Of a stretch of DNA of 64,000 nucleotides, positions 55,234-64,000 are shown piece by piece. Source of the DNA: Fusarium oxysporum f. sp. lycopersici 4287 (lineage: Eukaryota > Ascomycota > Sordariomycetes > Hypocreales > Nectriaceae); contig NC_031000.1 in NCBI RefSeq assembly GCF_000149955.1, positions 312,410-376,409 of the forward strand, given 5' to 3'. The notes beneath the pieces were generated by a model, which saw nothing but the letters and a program-made list of their open reading frames with translations, did not search any database and was not told where the DNA came from. Position numbers and translations under genes: made by a program. Position 1 is the stretch's first letter. Each line of letters begins with the position of its first letter.

Positions 55234-56415
55234 GCCCCACATAATGCATCATCCAATATATATGTACTCAAATATCTATATTGGGTTTAGAACAAGCGTG
55301 GTTGTATAATGAGTGAGATACCAACATAAAGTTAACATTGTTATAGTAACAGAGAAATGAGTTCTGAACGAATATCAATGGAGTATAGTTGACCATTTCG
55401 ATGTACTCAGTTAGCCTCGACATAAGACATCCTACCTAAAAGATGTTGTCAATTTCAGCGTCGTAGCATACCTGAGATCCCGAATTCTCAGGACGCGAGT
55501 TCGTTGTCACTCTTACCGAATATTGGCGTTAGATAGTGTTACCATACAGCCTATGAGGATACGCTTGTCTGTATGGCTGTGCTTGGAAGAGAAGGCATCT
55601 GATAAGCTACGGCCGTTGTGCATCCTAAGCCTTCCGCTTTGTTTGATATCTAGCTTGGCCGGCATATAGGTAGATCAAGATACGTCACACTGCCATTTCC
55701 ATCAGTGGCAGCGGCGGCAGTGCCTCTCATGAGTCACTGTTATGAATAGTCGTAATCGAATGGATGGAATAACTCGCAGCCTTTTCGAGAATTTGGGCAT
55801 GAATGCACTCCCATTATGTCATGAGACTTGAAGCAAGGTCAATACTACGAGTTGAGCTTATCAGACATAAGCAGTGCCCCAAGTTAAGCATGGCCCAACT
55901 TTCGTTGCCGAGCTTTACGAAGTGATCTATGAAAGCATGAGGATGAATGAGTGAAACTGGAGCTCCTTTGTGCCTTATTTTATCTCAATCCCTTACGAGC
56001 ACTTGGAGTGATACTGCCTTCACCTAATCAGATGGATAAGAGGCGAAGCACTTGTCTTTGGTACGTGATTAGGAGTGTGATTAGCGAGCACCGGAATGCC
56101 TTCCCGGACAAATGGATGCGCCATTGGTGGAGGCGACGCGAATATTCGTGAAGTTATAGCAGACATCCAGCGGGCCTCGACATGATACCAGGAGTGGAAA
56201 TAGAACTCCACTTCAGTCGACGAATACAGATCAGTATTCAAATATCCATTTGGACTATAACTGGAGCTAGCTACTGGAAGTTAAGAATACGTTGATCTCA
56301 TATGACCAACAGTTGTCTCATCATGGTTATGATAATCAAGGTTAAGACGGAGTATGCATGTTTAAATGTAGTCCTAGCCCGGGACAGGAAGGAATGAATT
56401 GGTGAGTCAACCGCT
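55234..56415. other. Intergenic, no gene seen
   Basis: About 1.2 kb with only short frames. Confidence 0.4.
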
Positions 56416-57300
56416 CTAGTCCTCCATAAAGTCCTTAGGGTAGACCTCAAGGGATCTAATGGCGACTTTGCTGTCGAATTCTGGAATGAAAATCGAACAA
56501 TCCCCCCCTTGATCAAGACTTATTCTCAGGCGAATTAATCTCAGACCTTCTTTATCAATAGTCTCCTCACATTCAAGACAAGTCCCCTCGTCTTGGATAT
56601 CATTTGTTCCATCATTCCTTAGAACCTTCGTTTTAGGGAGAAATAACTCTGGAAGAAACTCCCCAAGTGATCTCATCACACCGGACAAGTGCTTCTAGCC
56701 TATTATCTAGATCTTCGCATAAGTCCTCAAAGATCCTAATGAAGCACCTAAAATGCTCCTTATCCAGTAAGAAGGTTGTTATATGGTCAGAGTGGACATC
56801 GCGGAACATCCTCAGTTGCGTGCGCTTGTGGAATAACGTCTTGAAATTAACCTTGCAGTCATTGTTAATTGTGACTATTACAAGATGGATTCACTTACCA
56901 AAGTAACAGGCTCCCTGAAGTCTGCGGTTTCAACGCCATAGAGCGCCTTTTCCATCATGAATTGGAGATTTGGGGATATCAGATCTACGATAACTGTTCT
57001 CTCCTGGGTCTTGGTGTCTGCTTTTGTCAGGTCTTCTTGTCAACCCCAGCTTCAACTGAGGACTTACTCATAGTATACCGGATAGTAAATAAAGAAGAAA
57101 GCTGATGCCTCTCAGTGTCTGCATCGTTGGTTTCGTATTTGAAAGGCTCGACTTTCTCGTAACAGCTACATTCATTATTAGATCTTGTAATATAGACATG
57201 TTGCCCTTTCGTAGTTACCTTTCTCCCACCAGTTTCCACTGGGGACTGGATGCGATGAAGGGTTCAGTTTGCTCCGGTTTGAGCATGCCCCAGCCTGGAT
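56416..57300 (-). pseudogene. Unresolved minus-strand gene or gene remnant
   Basis: Several open pieces on the minus strand look like exons of one gene. One (about 57239-57073) contains VYITRSNNECSCYEKVEPFKYE. Another (about 57036-56905) contains TQERTVIVDLISPNLQFMM and ALYGVETADF; a further one (about 56853-56690) has FKTLFHKRTQLRMFRDVHS and FLLDKEHFRCFIRIFEDLCEDL. The last (ending 56416) has GTCLECEETIDKEGL. Splice sites join some pieces (donor GTAAGT near 57070, acceptor AAAAG near 57036), but the 5' end and one junction do not close into one frame. The overall style recalls the region before the ATPase domain in fungal AAA proteins, but no ATPase follows. Function unknown. Confidence 0.35.
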
Positions 57301-57654
57301 TTGATCCCATGGTGTCGTGGAGTTGTGTCTGAGCGATCTAAATCCATAATTAACGTCCTCTTACCAGTGGGTGGTAATCGTCTCTTTATAGACTTTCAGG
57401 GCCTCGCCCGACCCATAAATCAGCCAGACCAGTGGATTATCCTTGTTTCGGCTGGTATTCATGGTCTCAATCAGAACTAGCATTCCTCGCTTGCAACTTC
57501 TTGAGAGCCTACCTACAAGTCAGCAACGACCCAGCCCGGCTAGGTCGTAGAAAAAGTAGAGGGGGCAGAGTCGTAGACATTACAAGTGCGTAAAAGGTAT
57601 AAAACCAGCATGCATTAATTCATTACAGCGCGGTATATAATTTCCCAGCATATC

Positions 57655-60600
57655 AATTAATTGGAAACCAGACAGGATGTGGAGACTACGGGATAACCAT
57701 TGACTTGGTTCTGGCTTCCGAGGAGCTTGCAGACGCAAACATCAAATGCACGATACATGGTACGGAGCACGGATCAGATCATCGCACGATAGAGACTGCG
57801 TTTGACATTTCAGTCCCGGCGCCGAAACAGGAAGAAAGACTTCGGTTCAAGAATGCACCTTGGAAGGAGATCAATAGCAGGATTGTAGACACGCTGAGTG
57901 TTAGGCCAGTGGAAAACACAGTGCAGCAGAAAACGGACAGGTTGATGTCGGCCGTGCTGGAAGCAGTCCAAGCACTGACACCCTGAGCCAAACCGTCGCC
58001 ATATGCAAAGCGGCGGTGGACCCATGACCTCACACAGCTGCGGCATGTATACATATACTGGAGAAATCGAGCCCGAGCTAAAAGGCGTGCGGGACAGAAT
58101 GCTAAAGATCTAGAAAATACGGCAAAGGCTGCGGCTAAGCAATACCACGATGCCATACGGCGACGGAAGAACACTCACTGGAAGGAGTTTCTGGCGGATA
58201 ACGACAGCATCTGGAAAGCAGCCAAGTACATGATATCCGGGGACGATGCAGCTTTTGGGAAGGTACCCCAACTCATTAAGGCAGACGGAACAGTGACAAC
58301 TAGCCATGAAGAGCAAGCCGAAGAACTGTTAGCCAAGTTCTTCCCGCTACTGCCAGACACTAATTATCGAAGACGAAGGACCCCGACAACAGAGAGCCCC
58401 AGTAACGATGCCAAACCTGACTTTGGAGGAAGTGGAACGTCAGCTATGGGCGACCAAGTCATGGAAGGCGCCAGGAGAAGATGGACTACCAGCGATCGTT
58501 TGGAAGCAAGTCTGGCCGTCGGTGAAACACGACGTCCTCGTCATCTTCCAAGCATCACTGGACGAAGGCGTGGTACCAGACCAATGGAGACATGCTCGAA
58601 TCATCCCACTCAAGAAGCCAGGTAAAGATGATTATACGATACCGAAAGCCTGGAGACCGATCTCGCTTCTCGCCACGTTGGGTAAGGTGCTGGAATCGGT
58701 CGTCGCCGAGAGAATCTCCCACGCGGTAGGTACTTACGGACTTCTTCCGACCAACCATTTTGGTGCGCGCAAGCAGTGATCAGCAGAGCAAGCCCTCGTA
58801 CTCCTACAAGAACACATCTTCTTAGCATGGCGGGCACGCCATGTCGTGAGTCTCGTCAGTTGCGACGTGAAAGGCGCATACAATGGTGTGTGCAAAGAGA
58901 GGCTACTGCAGCGGATGAAGGCGAGAGGGATCCCCGAGGGTCTCTTACGCTGGGTGAATGCTTTTTGTTCCGAGCGAACTGCAACCATCATGATTAATGG
59001 CCAGAGTTCCGAAAGCCGACCTCTACCACAAGCAGGACTCCCGCAGGGGTCGCCCTTGTCATCGATACTGTTTCTATTCTTTAACGCAGATCTGGTGCAG
59101 ACGCAGATCGATAGAAATGGTGGTGCCATCGCCTTCGTCGATGACTACACCGCGTGTGTATCGGGACCGACAGCCCAGAGCAACCGGAGAGGAGTACAGG
59201 CAATAATCGACAAGGCTGTCGACTGGGAGAGACGCAGCGGCGTGACTTTTGAGGCGGAAACAACGGCGATCATACATTTCACCAGGTACACAGGCAGGAT
59301 AGACTCGGAACCATTCACAATCAAGGGTGACAGAGTCTTTCCGAAGGACCAAGTCAAGATTCTCGGGGTCGTTATGGACTCACGGCTTCACTACAAGCAG
59401 CACATTGCAAGGGCAGCAACGAAGGGTTTAGGAGCTGCGATGGAACTGAAACGACTGAAGGGAATGGCTCCCTCGACAACGAGGCAGCTTTTTACAGCCA
59501 TGGTAGCCCCTGTGGTGGACTATGCCTCCAACGTCTGGATGCATGCGTGCAAAACAGGATCGGCGTATGCGATCCATCGAGTACAAAGGATAGGAGCACA
59601 AGCAATCATAGGATCCTTTACAAGCGTGGCGACAGGAGTTGCCGAAGCTGAAGCCCACATAGCGACCATCCAAGAAAGGTTCTGGAGACGAGGAAGCAAG
59701 CTTTGGGTAGACATACACACGCTACCACGGACCAACCCGGTCCGGAATCTCCTACGAGGAATCAAAGCCTTCAGGCGCTTCATAACTCCTCTCAGGCGCA
59801 TCGCGGATATATGCAGAGAGTTACCGAAGGATACCATGGAAGTCATTCAGCCATTCACCCTCGCGCCATGGGAGGCACGCCTACAATCCATACTGAACAG
59901 TCAAGGAGAGGACGAAGAAAACAAGATCAAAGAGCTAGCCAAAGCAGGATGGGCGGTCAGGATAGCGACAAGCAGCTCTGCGCGGAATGATCTAGTCGGC
60001 ATGGGAGTAGCTATCAGAATCCCCATATCCGTGGCAAGAGCCGGCAAGATCAGCGAAGCCTTTTCGGTCACCCTGGGTACGAGGGAAGAACACAACCCCT
60101 ACACAGCCGAACTAGCAGCGATTGTTCATGGCCTCGGCTGTCTGCCAGAGATGAAGTATCGAGTCATTGTGATCGTGACAAGTAACAAATCGGCTGCACA
60201 AGCTATAGGTAACCCCCGCCAGCAGTCAGGTCAAGGACATATACGAGAGATATATGATGCTATAGAGAAGCTTCGAGGAGATGGAAACAGAGTCAACCTC
60301 ATCTGGCTACCACGCGACAGCGAGCTCAAAATCCAGAAGACAGCCAAGATGTCAGCTCGTTACGCAACGGAGCCGTACATGACACCGCGGAGAGGAATGA
60401 TCAAAGCAAAGACCCACAATTCTTAATCGAACGAGGGCAGATCTACGAATGGAGAGGAAGCTACCAGATGGAGTGGGCAGGCATTCTAGAAGGGTCGACT
60501 CGGCTCTGCCTGGTAAACATACCCGCCTGCTGTACGATCAATTATCATGGAAAGAGGCCAGCGTGCTGGCACAACTGAGAACCGGAATGGCGCGACTGAA

Positions 60601-60871
60601 CGGTTACCTATATCAGATCAGGGCAGCACCGACGGATGAATGTCCGTGTGGGCGGGCAAAGGAAATGGTAGAGCATTTCCTCTTTCGATGCGTGAAATGG
60701 ACGACACAACGCAAAGAGATGTTTCAGAGTATAAATGAGAAATGCGGCAACCTCTCCTTTCATCTGGGAGGTAAGGCAGCATCAGACGGTCAGGAATGGA
60801 CACCGAATATGGACGCAGTACGAGCCACAATCAGGTTCGCGATCGCTACAGGTCGCTTGGAACAGAGATGA
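57655..60871 (+). mobile_element. Tad1-like non-LTR retrotransposon (LINE), 5'-truncated and decayed
   Basis: The order C-terminal endonuclease, reverse transcriptase and RNase H identifies a fungal Tad1-type LINE. It opens inside the endonuclease (ITIDLVLASEEL, EHGSDHRTIETAF), so the 5' part including any gag-like ORF is missing. The frame has TGA at 57984-57986 and at 58777-58779, a shift near 58365, and a break near 60426-60450. I found no clear poly-A tail or target duplication, so both borders are approximate. Confidence 0.8.
57705..60871 (+). pseudogene. LINE ORF2 remnant (endonuclease C-terminus, reverse transcriptase, RNase H)
   Basis: Reverse transcriptase motifs in order: [88 protein letters not shown], and FVDD at 59134-59145, followed by KILGVVMDSRLHYKQH. 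An RNase H-like segment lies around 59950-60350 (NPYTAELAAIVHGL, TSNKSAAQAI, VNLIWLPRDSEL). The last piece (60449-60871) has CPCGRAKEMVEHFLFRCVKW, the zinc-like C-terminal motif common in these LINEs. Several stops and frameshifts disable it. The stop at 58777 is TGA where relatives usually have Arg. Confidence 0.8.
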
Positions 60872-61433
60872 CGGGAACACTACTAACCTAGTAGCATTTT
60901 ATCAACACTAACCGATAACCTATGACGCCCTCAAATAATCAACAGCAGGCATTGCTTCAGCCGCCAAAGATAGGAAACTGAACACTTGGAGGAAATGGGC
61001 TTCAAGTTGACCTACTACTAACATCCAGGAGGGCCAAGGAGAAGAGCGATGACTAGACTGGAAAGAACAAGGCGATATTCTCATGGGCTTGGCGAAAGCA
61101 AGGCAATCATGAGTGAGATGTATGTAATCTTAGCTTTAGAGCCCTCTGGGCGTTGGCCTACCGGGCGTAATAGACTTGTGTGTGTGTGTACCCTCTCGGG
61201 TGGGATAAACTCATTCTATGGCGCGAAACATTTCTAGCTCGTCGGGGTTTTCCATGAAGAAGGCAAACGCCCTCATAGCGTATTTGTACCTGTTCAAGGT
61301 CCTACTCCGAATTGAACAGCTCCCCTAAGAGTCAGTATCCGTGCTCACCCCCAGCCTTTGTTTCCTAGGAAGCTCTTGACCTGTACACTAGCAAGCGGTT
61401 CAACCACAGTCTGAACGACCGCAATGCAGAGAA
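60872..61433. other. Intergenic, no gene seen
   Basis: About 560 bp, LINE 3' flank and spacer, with no recognisable coding content. Confidence 0.4.
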
Positions 61434-61961
61434 CTAGTGAATAAACCAATTGTAGCGATCTGGCCAATAAAAACCCGCTCTTCTCCACAGATCAAGCAGA
61501 AACCCGAGACGGGGCTCTGAAGAAGGATCGGGCAATCCAAGTCCAGACACGTCTTCCCGACCAATGCGTAGAATAATCTCAATCACTTCAGCGTGCCCAT
61601 CTGCGCTGCTCGATTGCTCATAGAGTGGTATGACTGCAGCATAGTCGTCTGGGGCAGTGTCTTTGTAGCCCACTGCATCTTCCGTAATACTTTCAATTAT
61701 CGTTAGGCCTCCGTCGATAAGACCATCCTTGAGGTCCCCAAACATCTGATAACGTGCCCAAATCGCATCGCCTAACCTATTCTCGAAGATAGCGTTGACA
61801 TATTCGTCGGCCCAATGTTTGTCCAATTGCGCATTCTCCAGCGAGGGGTGGAGATTGAGTATGTGATCTATGGGAATGTCCAGGAACAGTTGTTCGACAA
61901 TACCCACTGGCTCTCCCTCCATAGGCGGGAATAAAAACTGACATATGCCTTGACACGCCAT
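61434..61961 (-). CDS. Hypothetical acidic protein, 175 residues
   Basis: A single uninterrupted frame from ATG 61961. The product is soluble-looking and acidic, without signal peptide or membrane segment. It has a hydrophobic/aromatic C-terminus (RAGFYWPDRYNWF). I do not recognise a family. The open frame, good composition and complete start and stop favour a real gene or a recent relic, but there is no motif to confirm it. Confidence 0.45.
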   Translation of the reverse strand: MACQGICQFLFPPMEGEPVGIVEQLFLDIPIDHILNLHPSLENAQLDKHWADEYVNAIFENRLGDAIWARYQMFGDLKDGLIDGGLTIIESITEDAVGYKDTAPDDYAAVIPLYEQSSSADGHAEVIEIILRIGREDVSGLGLPDPSSEPRLGFLLDLWRRAGFYWPDRYNWFIH

Positions 61962-62175
61962 TATTTGGAAGGGCTTGGTAAAAACGTGTTTTCTCTCGAT
62001 ATTGGAGTGTTCTCAAAAGCGGAGCTGTAAGGGAAAAGAAAATGTAGATAAAAAAGAAATGGAGAAAACAACGGAGAAAACGCTAACATTAGGGTCCAGA
62101 GTTTTTAAGAGGCATCGGACGATAAGGTTAAGCTAACGTGGCATTCTCCGATTCGTTTTCGCATAACTACATGTA

Positions 62176-64000
62176 ACGTGCATGATAAGCGAGTGCTCCA
62201 GACAAGCGAGTGCTCCAAAAATCCCTCAACCTACACTATCACTATTCAATCAGATATTTCTCAACAACCTAATATGCCAGAGTCTTCAAATGAAGCTAAG
62301 ATTATTCTTGCCCTTCAGGCCCTCCAGAATGACCCAAAATTAAGTCTTCGAAAGGCCGCAGCTATATATCATGTTGACCGCTTTACCTTAAGTCGCCGCC
62401 GGCATGGCATTCTTTCAAAGCGTGATACTCTCACAAAGTCACGGTTATTATCTGATCAGGAAGAGGATATGATATTCCAATTCATCCTTGACCTAGATTC
62501 GCGAGGATTTCCCTCGCGACTATTATATGTGGAAGATATCGCGAATTCTTTGCGTGCCAACCGCGGCGCGCCACCTGTCGGCAAGCGCTGGGCTCATAAC
62601 TTCATCAAGCGACAACCAGAGCTAAAGACACATAAATTTCGCAGATATGACTATCAGAGAGCTAAATGCGAAGATCCGACTATTATTCGTGGCTGGTTTC
62701 GGCTTGTAGAGAATACAATCGCGAAATACGGTATCCGATCAGATGATATCTGGAACTTTGATGAGACCGGCTTTATGATGGGTGTGATTGAGCCCGGAAT
62801 AGTCATCACAGGCTCCCACAGGCAAGGAAGACCAAAGCAAGTACAGCCTGGAAACCGCGAATGGATTACTGTAATCGAGGGGATTAATGCGGAAGGTCAA
62901 TCGATCCCACCGTTCATCATTGGTGCAGGCAAGGATCACCTTGCAAATTGGTACCAAGAATGCGACCTCCCCGGCGATTGGGTTATTGCATTGAGCGAAA
63001 ATGGATGGACTAATAATAATCTAGGTCTCGAGTGGCTAAAGCACTTTGATCGGGCTACAGCTAAGCGAACGAACAGTCGCTATCGCCTCTTGATCCTTGA
63101 TGGTCACGAAAGTCACCACTCCGTCGAATTCGAGGAATATTGCAAAGAGAACAAGATTATCACGCTCTGTATGCCTGCTCATGCCTCTCATCTACTTCAG
63201 CCTCTTGACGTAGGGTGCTTTGGGCCGCTGAAAAAGGCATATGGTCGACAAATAGAGCATCTGATTAGATGCTCTATAACCTACATTTCCAAGACTGAGT
63301 TCTTTCCTGCCTTTCACGCCGCCCACCAAGCTGCTATTACAGAAAGCAATATCAAGGGAGGTTTCCGAGGAGCTGGGCTTGCTCCCTTTGACCCAGAAAA
63401 TGTTATCTCGAAGCTTGATGTGCAGCTACGGACTCCGACGCCTCCTGTAGAGGTCACAATACCATCGACCCTTTGGACTGCAAGGACCCCAAAGACACCA
63501 CTAGAGGCCCAATCGCATTCCAAGTATCTGCAAGGAAGGATCAGAAATCATAAGAGCAGCTCCCCTGAGTCAATAATTGAAGCCGTAAAGCATTTTGAGA
63601 AGGCAACAACTGTTCTTATGGATAAGATGGTCTTACTATATGATAGGAATCAACAACTTGAACAACAAAATAAGACAGTAGGGCGACGCCGGAGGGGAAA
63701 AAGGACTAAGGTACAGAAAGAAGGGCCTTTAACTATAGGGGAAGCATCACAAGCAATTGATCAGATAGATATTGATGCGCAGGTAACAGCTGAATCCTCA
63801 AGAGGTGGTCGCGGAAGGTCACAAGGATCAAAGCCTCGGCAATGTAGTATTTGCGGAAAGACCGGGCATACTGCAAGAACCTGTCAGGAGGCAATTGAGG
63901 TCAGTAGGGAATAGGATTGTAATTAATTTTAATTGATCAGATAGGTTGTGGTGTTTTTATTACTCTTTTTGAGTCTTTAGGTGTAGATTGGTGGAGCACT
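62176..64000 (+). mobile_element. Fot1/pogo-type DNA transposon E3, cut by the window edge
   Basis: The left terminal repeat (62176-62216) begins ACGTGCATGAT after TA (62174-62175) and carries AAGCGAGTGCTCC twice, 17 bp apart. The window ends inside the right terminal repeat (GGAGCACT at 63993-64000 is the inverse of AGTGCTCC). The transposase is complete within the window. Confidence 0.93.
62274..63914 (+). CDS. Fot1/pogo transposase, apparently intact, E3
   Basis: The start is taken at ATG 62274 (546 residues). An in-frame ATG at 62178 lies inside the terminal repeat and would add 32 residues not shared by the sister proteins. Domains: psq HTH (SLRKAAAIY, then HVDRFTLSRRRHG), CENP-B-type HTH (KRWAHNFIKRQPELKTH), DDE motifs NFDETGF, LILDGHESHH and HLLQPLDVGCF, basic RRRRGKRTK, and zinc knuckle CSICGKTGHTARTC with a short tail. 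No stop or frameshift is seen, so it may be active if the right end is complete. Confidence 0.92.
   Translation: MPESSNEAKIILALQALQNDPKLSLRKAAAIYHVDRFTLSRRRHGILSKRDTLTKSRLLSDQEEDMIFQFILDLDSRGFPSRLLYVEDIANSLRANRGAPPVGKRWAHNFIKRQPELKTHKFRRYDYQRAKCEDPTIIRGWFRLVENTIAKYGIRSDDIWNFDETGFMMGVIEPGIVITGSHRQGRPKQVQPGNREWITVIEGINAEGQSIPPFIIGAGKDHLANWYQECDLPGDWVIALSENGWTNNNLGLEWLKHFDRATAKRTNSRYRLLILDGHESHHSVEFEEYCKENKIITLCMPAHASHLLQPLDVGCFGPLKKAYGRQIEHLIRCSITYISKTEFFPAFHAAHQAAITESNIKGGFRGAGLAPFDPENVISKLDVQLRTPTPPVEVTIPSTLWTARTPKTPLEAQSHSKYLQGRIRNHKSSSPESIIEAVKHFEKATTVLMDKMVLLYDRNQQLEQQNKTVGRRRRGKRTKVQKEGPLTIGEASQAIDQIDIDAQVTAESSRGGRGRSQGSKPRQCSICGKTGHTARTCQEAIEVSRE

Overview
The window reads as the nuclear genome of a filamentous ascomycete (Pezizomycotina), probably plant-associated. 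Introns are 46-125 nt with GTAAGT/GTATGT donors and CTNAC-type branch points. There are three Zn2Cys6 regulators, a laccase, a CE1-type esterase, small secreted proteins and typical fungal transposons. AT-rich, TA-rich blocks and C-to-T-type stop codons in repeats look like repeat-induced point mutation (RIP). The species cannot be named from the sequence alone.

Layout. 1-977: no gene seen. 980-2840: Fot1/pogo element E1 (minus), followed by an AT-rich block holding a scrambled Copia LTR. 3917-6421: five-exon Zn2Cys6 regulator. 6825-8684: Fot1/pogo E2 (minus, one nonsense codon). 9619-21781: a run of redox genes made of two NmrA-like NAD(P)-binding proteins, an NADPH-dependent FMN reductase, a pirin with an in-frame UGA, an ECM4-type glutathione transferase (glutathionyl-hydroquinone reductase) and a laccase. 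22217-30390: a spliced 53-residue Cys-rich secreted protein, a Zn2Cys6 regulator, an MFS permease and a secreted CE1-type esterase. 31749-35858: a secreted DUF1996 protein and a mitochondrial D-lactate dehydrogenase, each with one apparent single-base frameshift. 36391-38905: a third Zn2Cys6 regulator, broken by a UGA and at least one indel.

From 38906 to about 51000 is a transposon island: a solo Copia LTR, a RIP-damaged MULE transposase, AT-rich relics, a full-length Copia element (43047-48968, with a sequence gap) and an intact Fot1/pogo E4. Then come a 105-residue secreted protein, a 628-residue orphan, an unresolved gene remnant, a decayed Tad1-like LINE (about 57655-60871), an orphan acidic protein, and Fot1/pogo E3, which runs off the right edge.

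Togetherness. The 9.6-30.4 kb stretch combines quinone/phenol redox enzymes, two secreted enzymes, a regulator and a transporter. A role in handling plant-derived phenolics or quinones is plausible but inferred. The most distinctive structural signal is the set of four Fot1/pogo lineages. Each has two copies of its own motif, exactly 17 bp apart, inside its terminal repeat, and the motif changes in step with the putative DNA-recognition helix of the transposase.
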